The position numbers and the translations under genes are program-made. From Macrocystis pyrifera (Eukaryota; Sar; Phaeophyceae; Laminariales; Laminariaceae), in NCBI GenBank assembly GCA_031763025.1, contig JASSKH010000010.1, positions 11,983,427 to 12,047,426 on the forward strand: a stretch of DNA of 64,000 nt, given 5' to 3'. The notes beneath the pieces are model-generated. The model was not told the DNA's origin, did not search any database, and saw only the letters and a list, made by a program, of their open reading frames with translations. Shown in pieces: positions 24,745 through 37,127 of this stretch (the stretch's first letter is position 1; the number at the start of each line of letters is the position of its first letter).

Positions 24745-24855
24745 GAAAGCAACGACAGCAACGACAGAAACGTCAACGACAACAACGAAAACGCAACGAT
24801 AACAACGACAACAGCAACAACAACAACAACAACAACAACAGCAATAACAACAAAA
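24745..24855. repeat. AAC/ACG trinucleotide array
   Basis: Runs of AACGAC then AACAACAAC on the plus strand, giving Asn/Thr-rich frames. Compositional only. Confidence 0.65.
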
Positions 24856-25074
24856 CGTAACAAACTCATGCATACCCCCTGCTCTACCCGCCACCCTCCA
24901 CCCGCGTCCCCGACGCTCCCTCCTCCTTCCCTCCCTCCCTCCCTCCCTCTATAACCCATCGTCAGCAATTGCAACAGCAGCGATAATACCATCACCGCTG
25001 TCGACGGCAGCGCTAGCGACGTCAACGCGCAGCATGCAGACACAAACCCTGTCCCACGAACCTTGCCCCTCTCC

Positions 25075-25555
25075 CCCCCCCCCCCCCCCCCCCCCCCACT
25101 TGTCCCGACCTTCTGACCGTTCTCCTGAAAACATTTAATCGAAACGTCTCACGTCTCACCAGCTGTCCTTCGACTTCCGTTCAGTCAAAGCCAACCCAAA
25201 AAGGTAGCAGTACGTTTATACCCTCCCCGCCTCCTAAAAAAAGCCCTCGGAAAACAATTGCCCAACACCCCTGGGTCTTAATCATCATTTTTTTTTCACC
25301 CATACGGGCTAATGATCTTCAAAGAAAAACTGATACCTGGCGCCTGATAGAAAACAACCCCCCCCTCCCCTCATACGAGTACAGTTCCTCAGAATACCCC
25401 CCCCATCCCCTGCCCCCCATCGCTCCACCCCCCACCCTACCTCCTCTCAACCACTCCCCCCCCCCCCCCCCCCCCCCCCCCCTTCCCCCCTACCTCAAGC
25501 ACTCCCCCCCCCTCGCCCGCTTCCACCCCCCCCCTTCCACCACTCCCCTCACCAT
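25075..25555. repeat. clustered long C runs
   Basis: C runs near 25073-25097 and 25457-25482 with C-rich flanks. No S-family sequence adjoins them. Confidence 0.6.
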
Positions 25556-26389
25556 TCCCCAACCCATTTCCATTTTGTTTTTCTACGTGCGTGCTGCATG
25601 CGCACGATTGCACATACTCGAGCCGTGTTCTCCCGAAATGCAACGAAGCCGCCGGAGAGAGACAGAGATATTTAATAAAATGAACATAAAGAAGGTAAAC
25701 ACACAGGCCACCTGGCCAACCACGACCTTGCACAAAAAAAAAATGCCAACAGAGACAAACAACAACGAAACAACCCACGGAAAAAAAAAACGCTTCCATC
25801 CCCAAAGGAGCGAACACCTGTTTGCATGATTGGTGACCCCGAATTATTTTCCGACAAAAACGAGCACCCCTATTAATTTAACAGGTGACTCCCCTAATTG
25901 TAAAGGCCGGCCTTCGTGGACAAATATAACTCCGCACACCTCTGATTCCTCCGAAAAGGTGTATGTAGTCAGAATTACGCAAGGCTGGTTTTATTATTTG
26001 GGTGGAGTGCCAGAGCAATAAGGCTAGGGTCAGGGCAGGGTCCCATACTGTATACCATCCCCCGCCCGTTGCCCCCCAAAAACAAGTTGTCGACATTGAA
26101 ACCGGCATATACTAAGGGTTTTGCAGAGATATTTCTGCATGCTCGGTGTGCAACTAGGCGTGCCTTCCCTACATGACTCCCCCGGGGCCGGCGATGCGCC
26201 CCCCCGCGCGTGGCTCATAAGGCGTTTCTTCTATGGTGGGGAAGATGTCCACCTTGATTTTTCGCGGCCCAAAGTATCCGATAAAGCTAGCAGATGTCCA
26301 TATGGCCGTTAAGCGACCCACTAGCAAACGTCAATTGGGCAGATAGGTGGGTCATCACGCCAAGCTCTCCTCCCTTTTTCCTCCTCCCT

Positions 26390-26420
<31 letters not shown>

Positions 26421-27214
26421 CCCCGCCTCCGACCCTTCCTCGGAACATAAAAATAATAGGTTCACATCCCCCCGAAAAAATAACACGGGTAAAAAATAAA
26501 ATAGTTAATATAAGGATAGAAAACGGGTAAAAATGGGATAAGAATGCAAGAATGTAACGAACGGAAAATAATATATTGCTACACCTGCGTAAAAATCTTG
26601 AAATATTCTCGTAGAAAACACAACACGACAGCCAAACGCGGCGGTCCCGCGACAAACGTTTTCACACGCTCGGGAGCTGGCGGTGGTTGCAAGCAACGCC
26701 ACTTCCTAGCAAACCCGCACCTTCAAAGAGAACACGATATTTGCTGACGATATTTGCTGCCTGGAAGATATACATAGCTCACGGGGGTCTTGCCATCCCA
26801 ACTCGCCAAGGATTCCCCGAGAGACGACCAGGCAACAGCAACACCCGCTTTGGTCATTTCCAACAGACGCATAGTGCTGCTACTCCTGTACGCTTGGACT
26901 GCTGCGAGTGGTGGCCTCTGGGTTCATCTCTTGTTGAGGCCAGACCAAATCTGTGACGTGTACGCGCGAACAGAATCGCAGCGAATATCCCCCCCCCCCC
27001 CCTCCGCCCCCCTCTCTGACCCCCCTCTGCCCCCGCGCCCCCACTCGCGCCGCCGCGCCCCCACCCCCGCTCCCGCGCCCACCCCTACCTCTGCCGCCAG
27101 CGCTCGCTTGGTTTAGGGTCTCACACATCTCCTGCGGGTATCTAGTAAAACCCGCCCATGGCGCCACCTCCAATACGAAGTAGGGTTACGGGACGCTTCC
27201 TCCTTCCATACGCC

Positions 27215-27540
27215 ACCTTGTAATTCCGTCCTTCCTTTCTTCCTACCTTCCTTGCTTGCTCCCTCTCTCGCTTGCCCCCTTCCTTTCTTCCTTCCTCCAA
27301 CCTTCCCTACATCTCCCCTTCATCCTCTTTTTGTCTCTCTCCTTCTCTCTCTCTCCCTTCGCCACCCGCTTTCCTATAGTTCCGCCTTTTTTCTTTCATC
27401 TTCCTCCATTCCTTGAATTGCTTCTTTCCGTCAGTGCCCCCTCCTTCCCTCCTTCCCTCCACCCTTCCCGACTTCATTCCCTTCCCTCTTCCCCCTCCCC
27501 CCCTGCTCCCTTCCTTCCTTTGATCCCCCGATTTTTTTCC
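27215..27540. repeat. polypyrimidine tract (CTTC-rich)
   Basis: CTTCCTTCC-type repeats over about 320 bp. No gene. Confidence 0.6.
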
Positions 27541-28602
27541 TGCATAGAGAGGATCTGAATTCCCCCAGGTCACAGGAATTCCGGCAGTCCCCCCGCCGCC
27601 TGCCCTTGCGCGTAAATGGCGTCTGCTCCCTCCGTGCTGGAGTTCCAAGGCATTCGAAGGCCGAACCGCTTCACTCGCTCCTTGCTATCTCTCCCCCCCC
27701 TCCCTCTTTCCACTTGCCCTCTCCCTCCCCCCCCCCCCCCCCCCCCCCCCCTCTTCCTCCGCCCACTCCCCCCCCTCTTCCTCCTACTACTCCTCCTTCC
27801 TCATGTTCTTGTTCTAGCTCATAATTTTGCCCTTTGTCTTCTTCTGTCCCTTTGCGGGTCTCCCACCCACGCCCCTCGTCCCCCCTCTCGCCCCCCCCCC
27901 CCCCCCCCCCACCCCCCCCACCCTCCCCGCTCTCCTCGCCCCCCCCAGCCCTACCCCCACCATCGCTGGAGTACTTCTTGTCCGTGCTGCTGGGGCCGCT
28001 CCCACCGATACCGCCGCCGATACCGCGCCTAATGCTGGCACCTCTTCTCATGCTGCTTTCGCCGCCGCCAATGGCAATAGCGTTCCTGTCGGTAGAGCTT
28101 GCCGTCGATAGTCCAGCGCGTGAAGGGGCACGGCTCCTAGCGACGACCTTGTTGCTCTGGGACGAAAAGTACCTTTTTTTTCGTTTTTATTAAAGTATTT
28201 TGTTATTTTGGTGTCATTTTTTGTCGTTATTGGTCGCGAATTACAAAATGAACAAGGAGACGTCGGAGGTAGGGAAGGTGGCGGGAAGGCGGGAGGGGGG
28301 AGCGGGGGGCATATGTTTATAGTATTCCAGGAATTTCCAGGATACTTCCAAGATTTTTGCAGTATTCAAAGGTCTTTGTTCCGGGTTTCGGAAGAGGAAG
28401 AGGAAGAACAGTAGGAGGAATGACAACAACATCAAGACGAACAACACGAACAAGAAAAGCACTGACAACAACAACCAGAAGAAATAGAGGCAGAGGGACA
28501 GACAACAGCAAACAGAAAACAATAATGGCTGTTTCAGAAACGACCTCCTACCGCACAAACAAACAAAAACTCCATCATGTTCCACTCGCGACGAACCGCT
28601 TC

Positions 28603-28762
28603 TCACGATTGCTTGGATTCGAGGCGGAGCCAGCGGCGGTAGGCCTTGAGCCCCTTCGACTTCCTGACCCTCTCTTTCTCATTCTCCTGCTCCTGGGCAG
28701 CTTGCTCCTGCCGCCTCGCGCGCCTAGCCTCCCTGCCTTTCTCCCTCGACCATTCGCGGTAC
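28603..28762 (-). CDS. large gene, exon 16 (last)
   Basis: Acceptor GATGACAG, then G completes a Lys codon split with exon 15. It encodes 52 residues of charged helix ending LRLESKQS and TGA. The acceptor region lies in a tandem duplication, so a second acceptor-like copy sits at about 28912-28925. Confidence 0.75.
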
Positions 28763-31700
28763 CTGTCATCGACGAATCGACGACATATGGGGGAAGGGGG
28801 GGGGGGAGGGGTGAGTGGGTGGATGGAGGACGTACGGTAGGGTAGAGTAGGGTAAAGAGGGGGAGTAAAGGCGTACGAGGGTAGGAGGGTAGGGGGATAG
28901 GGGAGTAAGGGGGTACCCTGTCATCGACGAACCGACGTCAAATGGAGGAACGGAGGGGAGGGGTGAATGGGTGGATGGGGGACGTACGGTACGGTAGGGT
29001 AGGGTAAAGTAGGGGAGCAAAGGTGTAGGCGAGTAGGAGGGCAGGGGGATAGGGGATTAAGGGGATACCGGTAGGAGGGTCGGGGGGAGGGGGGGGCGGG
29101 ACGAAATGTGATGCTAAGGTGGACTTTTTCTTTTATTCCTACTGTAGAACCAATATCCTTACCTCCCGCGCCGCTTTAGAGGTCGCTGTGCTTCATGCTA
29201 CGAGTACAACAGTACAGGGGTGAAGGAGGGAATAGGGGGGGGGGGGGGGGGGGCATTGGATTATGAGAAGGGGGGACAGGGGCGTTTTCTGCTCAGCCCC
29301 GTTTATAGATGGCGTTCGTTCTCGTCAGTCGATTACGTTGGTAGATCATGCCAGCTACTACTCTACTGGGGAGGGGGAGGAGGTTCCGTGCTGTTGTAAA
29401 GGTGTGTGCGGGGGGGATACTACATTATCATGCATGGCCGTAGTTGTATGACCATAGACCCTCGCATCTCTACAATGCCGGGACAGAGCACGTCGGGTTT
29501 TCGCCGACCAGACAGGCATTGCTTGCAACCAAGCGCGAAGGGCCGTGAGGTGTTCGGCGAGTCGCTTGAAGGGTGAGCTGCATCCTACTAAGAACCGCTA
29601 ATGAGGCCGATATGTTTGCACACGGATGACAGCGTCAATTGGTTGGTTTATTTTTTGGTGTGGCCACTTCCAGAGACAGCAATGGGTTTACTATGTGACT
29701 GCCTCGTGAGTGCCCTACCACATACACACTACGTGATGCGATCCTGTGTGTGCGTGTGGGGGGGGGGGGGGGGGGGGGGGGGGTCCGTGCGTGAAAAGGG
29801 GATCTGATGCGCCTGCTCGGCTACACATCCCCAACGGCACCTTATCTCCGGAAAAGCATACCAGGCACCAGGTATACATCAAAACTGAAAACACACACAA
29901 TAATCGATCTACTGTAGATGTGAAGGTCATCAAAAGCGCCAAGTCACTAACGAGTCGAAATATAAATATGTCAGCATGACGAGATACTAACATTTCAACA
30001 TTTCACGGTATCAGAGGCTCAGAAGACATCTGAGAGGCCAACCTGTCAACACATGCCAACGTATCAAGATGTCAAAAAGATAGATGCGTGGAAATCTCGT
30101 CGATGAACGCACAGCATCAAGAGCATGAAAAGCATCAAGAACATCAACCTGTCAATAAATCAACGTACCAATATATCGAGATAGACGTGCGGAAATCTCG
30201 TTAATTAACGTGTGTATACCTCGTACCTGGTACACACATATCAAGAAACATCCAAGACATCAATCAACCTATCGACATATCAACGTACAAAGATGTTGCG
30301 AGAAATGCGGAATTTTCGTTCGCGAACGCATAGTCCAACAACAGTGAGGTCTCACTTCTGAAGCGCAAGCTCCCTCTTCTGCTCGGCGTCCCTCTTTCCC
30401 CTCCCTAATAACAACGCTTCCTCTGCGCTGAACAGTTCCCCAGCGAACGGAACTCCGACCTCTTCCATGGAATACGAGTGTTTCATCGGGTACTGATCGA
30501 ACTCATCCCCTCCCGACCCCCACGCCTCCTGCGCCCTACACGATGGTCGCATGGCGCCACAGAACAGCAGTGGGGGGGGAGGGGGTGCACTCGATGTCAT
30601 GGATGGCCGTAGTCGTATGATCATGCAGCAGGGGGGGGGGGGGGGCGGGGCGTAGTAAACATTGGTCCCAGAAACGAAAAAAAAAAATAGTGAAATTATG
30701 TACGCATAAAGCTCACTCACCCAAAAAAAATGGCACAAGAGACCACAGAAAAAAAAAAAAAATGCGCCAAAATACGCGAATAAACAAACACAAACGCAAC
30801 ACATCGCAGTGAACATCCATATGCCGGCAAGCCCCCGCCCTTGCCCTGTTCGCACGCCAACCGTCCCACAACCTCACACCGTTGCAAGCACCTCCCCCCC
30901 CCCTCCGCCTCCCAGTAGAAAACTCTTTCAATCATACAGCAGGTACAGTACGTATACAGCAGTCCTCTCAGTACAACACGATAATGCACACATAGGGAGC
31001 AACTACTGGCAAAATACATGCCAGGTGTACAACAGCCTTTCCAAAATAGATTCAATCCAGTCATGTACCGTACCAGACACAACGTAATAATTGCGCCATG
31101 CCAGGCATGAAGCAGTGGCAAGCACAAACGCTCGAGAAGGTGGAGGAGCCATGAGGGACATCCCCCCACGAACTCCCTAACACAATCTCCAGCATCCCTC
31201 CCCGTCCCCCCTACATTAGCTACCTTATATATATATAGGTTGGGTTGGCATCGGTTGGCGACGACGCCGTAAAACACGCCTCTCACTGCGTGAGCTAGGC
31301 AACCAGGCTACCGTTTTTTCGTTATTTTTGGCGGTCACCACGGCTGGCGGTCCAGTTAGATCATTTTTGTGCGGGGAGAACCTTAACTCCACACAAGAGG
31401 GATGATCGTGTCACGTAGTGTGTATATGGTAAGGCACCCACGAGGCAGTTACACGGTATCCCCATCGCTCTCACTGGAAGTGGCCACACCAGAAAAAAAA
31501 CAATTGATTGACGCTGCCATCCATACGCAAGGAAATCCGCATCAAAAGCGGTCCTTAGTAGGATGCAGCTCACGATTCATGCGACTCGCCCACCACCGCA
31601 CGGCGCTTCGCGCTTGGTGCAAGCAATGTCTGCCTGGTCGGTGAAAACCCGACGTGCTCCGTCTCCGCATTGTAGGGATGCGAGGGTCTATGGTCATACG

Positions 31701-32011
31701 ACTGCTGCGATGTACGACATGAGTACACCCCCCTCCCTCCCTCCCTCCCTTTTCCTACCCTCCCTTTTCCTACCCTCCCTTTTCCTCATTGACACATACC
31801 ATTAAAGAGATGCCAGGTAGTACGTATGCAGCAATGGCACTTACCAACGCTTGCGAAGGTCAGGGGCCATTAGGGGCACCCCCGCGAGCTCCCTCGCGCG
31901 AGCCGCGACGGCACCGTCCGCCGTGAGGGAGAAGAGAATGTCGCCCATCTCGGAGTTGAAAGCCTCCTTGGACAGGAGGGCCTGCCCATGCCCCGCCTCC
32001 ACGTGATATGG

Positions 32012-32047
<36 letters not shown>

Positions 32048-32667
32048 GTGGTATTGCTGCTGCTGGTATTGCTGCAGCTCCTGCTGCTGTTGCTGCTGGA
32101 AGTACTGCTGGGCCTGAGAGGAGGGTAGGTGAATGGGGGGGGAAGCGGCGCTCTAAGGGAAGGGAGGGCGAAAACAACAAAGACCATGAAAAAAACAAGC
32201 AGAAAGGATAGCCGACAGCGATGTAGTTCTTGCGAAGGCCAAACGGTGCCGTCGGTATCAATGGCCTGTAGTCTAGTGCCATGCCGCGCGCATCGTCATG
32301 GTCCTGCGCGCTCTTGCGTCGTGGTTCGGAGACCAATTATATACCACCCCTCCACCCTCCTACCTGAGGGGGGGGACTGCTTTCGTGTCTCGTCGATGCT
32401 GCATTCGCCACCTGTTTAGGTTACTTCTCGTTTCTCCTTTCTGCAAGTTCAAAAACCCAAAGCGGTTCATGTATGTGTCGCTACTATACTGCTGTTGCTC
32501 TCCTGTTGCCCTGGTTTAGCATGTTGCACTATTACGGGGGACCATAGTAAATAGGACCAAATATTGTTAGCAAAATAGGGAAATATATAGGTTTTTGCGT
32601 GTACCGTAGGTCCTATTTACTATGGTCCCCCGTAATAGTACTACTACTAGTACTGCTACTGCTACTA

Positions 32668-32702
<35 letters not shown>

Positions 32703-32703
32703 G

Positions 32704-32749
<46 letters not shown>

Positions 32750-34715
32750 CACTGTCGTTGCTCCCACTGACGTTCCGCCATTCTCCCTCACACGGTCTGC
32801 GTATGATTGGAACACAAGGTGTGGGTGTATGAGGTGTATGAGGTGTATGAGCACTCCCCGGCAACAAAAAGCAAACACGGCTACTCACGCTCGTACCCCT
32901 ACTCACGCTCGTACCCCCCCCCCCCCCCCCCCCCCCCCCCCTCTCTCCCCCCCCAGTCCCCCCTCTCCCACTTGCCGCCTCATCCTCGCCCCCCCCGCGC
33001 GCCTACGCCTCCTTTCACTCGCCCGCGGCGTGGACCGTTAGCGATCGCCTACCAGCCTCACCAACTCTTCTTGGGCCACCTTGTCGAGACGCCTGAAACG
33101 CCTGTGAATGTCCAGACCCTCTCTCGATGAGCGGAGCACCTTGAACAAAGAGGCGGTGGTGGGACAGGAGGCAGGGGGGAGAGGGAAAGAAGGGGAGGGG
33201 GGAGAACAAACGCACACGTGGGGGTGGGGGGGGGGGGAAGGGTGAACTCATACTCATGCATGGCCGTAGTCGTATGACCATAGACCCTCGCATCCCTACA
33301 ATGTCGGGACGGAAAACGACAGGTTTTCGCCGACCAGGCAGACTTGGACCAAGTGCGAAGCGCCGTGAGGTGTTGGGCGAGTCGCACGAAGGGTGAGCTG
33401 CATCCTACGAAGAACCGCTTTTGAGGCGGATTTTCTTGTACATGGATGACAGCGTCAATGAATTGATCTAATTTCTGGTGTGGCCACTTCCAGAGACAGC
33501 AATGGGTTTACTATGTAGCTGCCTCGTAGGTGCCTTATCATATACGCACTACGTGATACGATCATCCCCCTTGTGCGGAGGGAAGGTTCTCCCGCACGAA
33601 AATGATCTAACTCGACCGCCAGCAGTGGTGACCGCAAAAAAAAAACAAACAACCAAACAAACAAACAAACGGTACCATGGCTGTCTAGCTCACGTAGTGA
33701 GAGGCGTGTTTTACAGCGTCGTCGCCAATCGACGCCGACCCAACCTATATATATATATACGAGGTATTTAATATAGGGGGGGGGTGTACTCGATATGAGA
33801 GATGTACTCGATCTCATGCATGGCCGTAGTCGTATGACTTAGTTTGCATGCCTTAGTCATCTGACCTTGACCACGCCTCCCTTTAGAGACAAGAGCACCG
33901 CTCCTACTGCAAAACAGGGACACCTCCAACATTTGGTCGCTCATTTGAGTTTTGTCCATGTACTAGAAGTATCTTTTATTATCATATATCTGCGGGGGGG
34001 GGGGGGCGGAGGGGGGCGGGGGAAAGACGGGGAAGAAGAGGGGGGGCGGACACAGGAAAAATGGTAAAATGTGTTGGAAAAATGGAAGTCCACCTATATG
34101 TGCCTGTAGTCGACGTGTCGTCACCATATACGCACACGCATACAAACGAAACTTATATTGGAAGAAAAACAACGAGATGCGACGAAAGCACGCAGGGATC
34201 TTGTTTGCTCATTTTGGCTTTTTGCGCCAGGTATGACATCGTATCACCGTACAGAAGACCAAAAATACACCACCAGCAACAACTGCTGAAGCAGCAGCAG
34301 CAGCAAAGAGTATACGTCACAAGATGCACGTCATCCTAAGGACGTCGGGCTTGATACATTCCTGATACAGAGAGACAGCCACGTTACATCCGGTGCACCA
34401 TAATATTTTTGACGTGGTACGGTATGATACGACATGATAACATGAACACAAAAAATAGAAACTGTTGTTGTTTTTTTTTTGCAGAGCAGCAGCACAGCCG
34501 GCAAGCAGGAGGACAACAGCGACACCTTCCGCTGGCGACGGCGGCAGCGAGCGGCGGCAGCAGAGAGTGTGTATCACACGACGCACGCCGACTGCCTTTC
34601 GTACACAAGAACACGGGGTCCGACACGTACATACATACCTGGCACAGAGAGAGCTTACGAGACTCTCAAGGGCCAACACAGCACGGCAAGCGAAGAACTG
34701 ATGATGTCAATGAAT

Positions 34716-34747
<32 letters not shown>

Positions 34748-37070
34748 AACGACGGCAACCTATAGATAGATATAACATATATGTGACACGCGTCATTCGC
34801 CGATGCCGTTCCATGCGCGATCTGCGAACGACAATTTGTGCTTCAGAGTTCAGACACTGCTTCCGGAAGCCCCGGCGGGGCCCAGGATTTATTTGCCGTG
34901 CAGCACCAGGCAGTACGTGTTCGACGCGGCATAGCAGGGTGAGGCCTGGTGGGTTTGTCTTCCTTGTGGCTATTCTTGGCTCGTGAGACCCAACGGTTAT
35001 TGGCAGCCATGTCGACCCTACGAAACAGTCGTGGTTCGCCGTGGCCTGCTTTCAATTCACGGAATCATCGATAAGAGGCATCAAGCGCACAGCCAGCCAA
35101 CATCTTCGATGCTGCAAAATGAACGAGACCGATTTACGAAAGAACGTACGTAAACAAAAAATAAAACGATTCTTCTCCAACACCGAATCAATCGATAGAG
35201 GGCGGCCACCTCGTCACCAAGATAAGGATAGAGGCACCATAAAGAGTTACCACGATACCAATTTGGTTCGAAATATAAGTAACGTTTAAACATAAATATG
35301 ACTACTAATCGGTTCTTATTTTGACAGACAGAACGGTACACATTTTTTTTTACTTCTCCCCTCTGTCTGGATCCCGATCGTCTTTTCGGACTGCTTCTGT
35401 CCCGCTAAACTCTTGTGCTTCATCGAAAGTTTTAGTACTATTTACGGGGGACCATAGTAAATAGGACCAACGGTACACCTAAAAAACTATGTATTTCCCT
35501 GTTTTTAATAACAATATTTGGTCCTATTCACTATGGTCCCCCGTAATAGATATGCAGTACGAACATGATGATACATAAGGTACGAGGGCCTTAGCTTGGA
35601 CATTCTGCCGAACGCCAGTTATACGCGGCGAGACTATTAACACGATTTCAGTAATTCCTCAGGAGCGACCAAGCCGGGCGCGACCATTGCCTGACTGTTT
35701 TGAAAAAAAATATGCACACACATACACCACGGCACAACAGTCCGTCATGAAAGCGTGCGCCGCCCCGAGGGCTCTGCTCTGACAAAATACCGTGTCCAAA
35801 AAGGCAACGAATTGCTGCGCGGTCCTACTCGTACTGTCCGGATGGTGGAGCACGAATCGAGGGGCTTCGATTGGGGGGGCAGGCTTTCGCGGAGGGTGGA
35901 GGGTGGGGGCGGGGAGGGGGCGGGGGGGGCGTGACGAGATTTGCCGCCGGCAGGGGCAGGGAGGACGACCAAAACAAAACACGGCGTTTGTCGATTTCGG
36001 AACACCAAAGACGGTCGATTAATCCTACAGAGGGCGTCCAGTTTTAGGAGCCCTTTGCTACTGCGCTTTACACAAGTGTATACCAGTATCTAACTCTAAT
36101 CCCAAGGAGTCAACGTTTAAAGCGGATAAAAACAGCCGGTCGTGAGAAGTTGACGATCGTTTTTTTCCATGGCAAACGAGAGCTTCGACCGAATATGAAA
36201 ACCGTGCCATACCAAATCCCATGTAATAGCCAACCGTACGTAGGCCTGTGCTCAACGGTGGCAAGAAGAAAACAAATTGAGCGTCGACGCCAAGTTAACG
36301 ACTTTTTTCTCCAGCGGAGACATCTTCCGTGTGCCCCTTCCCGAAACGCTTTTACAAATTCATCACAACTGTACGTCAGCCTTGTGCTCGAACCAATTGC
36401 GTGGTCAATACTCAACTTTCCAAGCCGCCGTGACACTTGGGGCGCGCTTGTTCCATCGGGAAACCCGGGCTTCCATTTCTGAAAAGAAAAAATAGTTAGA
36501 TTCATAAAAAAAGGAAAAAAAAAAGAGTCTGCCCCTCTCTCACACACCGCTGTAAAAACGGGCCGTATATTTACGAAACTGAATGACAACAGCTGTGAGA
36601 TCGAGGATTTCGCAAGCCGTGTTTGGTGCTTCGGTCCGGCGTGCTGCGGGTTCTACATGGCCTCATGAAGGGCATGCACGTCCGTGTATGAGGAAGCCAA
36701 AATATGAACGCGCAGAATTCGAAGCAATGGGTGTGTCTACATTTTGAAAACAAATAGAAGAGAAAAAATATTCTGAGGTTGCACGTAAGTTATACCGCGT
36801 GCATCCATGTCAGGGGAAAACAAAACGATGAGTTGATTGGGCTAACAAAAAAACGGTAAACTATTGTAGTAAATACATCCGTCCCCCTCTGTACACTCCT
36901 ATTCAGCCCACCCTCTCACCTCCATCCCCGGAGCAGTGTCAACCTTCTGCGCTTTCTTTGTGTAACCCACGAGCCGCATGAGCTCCTCTTTCACCTCGCT
37001 GACTAACGCCTGGGTGCGCATTTGCACCACCAAAGGAGGTGGAAGAGCACGGGGAAAGAGCACGGGGAAA

Positions 37071-37127
<57 letters not shown>

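Larger units (their letters stand above)
16779..28602. other. gene-free region with repeats
   Basis: No exon could be supported on either strand. The stretch has a G tract near 17129-17158, a tandem duplication at about 17740-17960, one MITE (19335-19444), GATGGTG-type repeats near 19750-19900, duplicated blocks near 20485-21710, a CTG tract near 23123-23166, several polypyrimidine tracts and many C runs. Pro/Ser-rich frames here follow base composition. Confidence 0.55.

Noticed and set aside
27671..28051. Gly/Ser-rich minus-strand frame downstream of the large gene
   Set aside because: Mostly driven by C-rich DNA. No acceptor or donor makes it fit a gene.
36277..36495. 72-residue plus-strand frame starting [14 protein letters not shown]
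   Set aside because: Inside an intron of the opposite-strand gene; no supporting borders or similarity.
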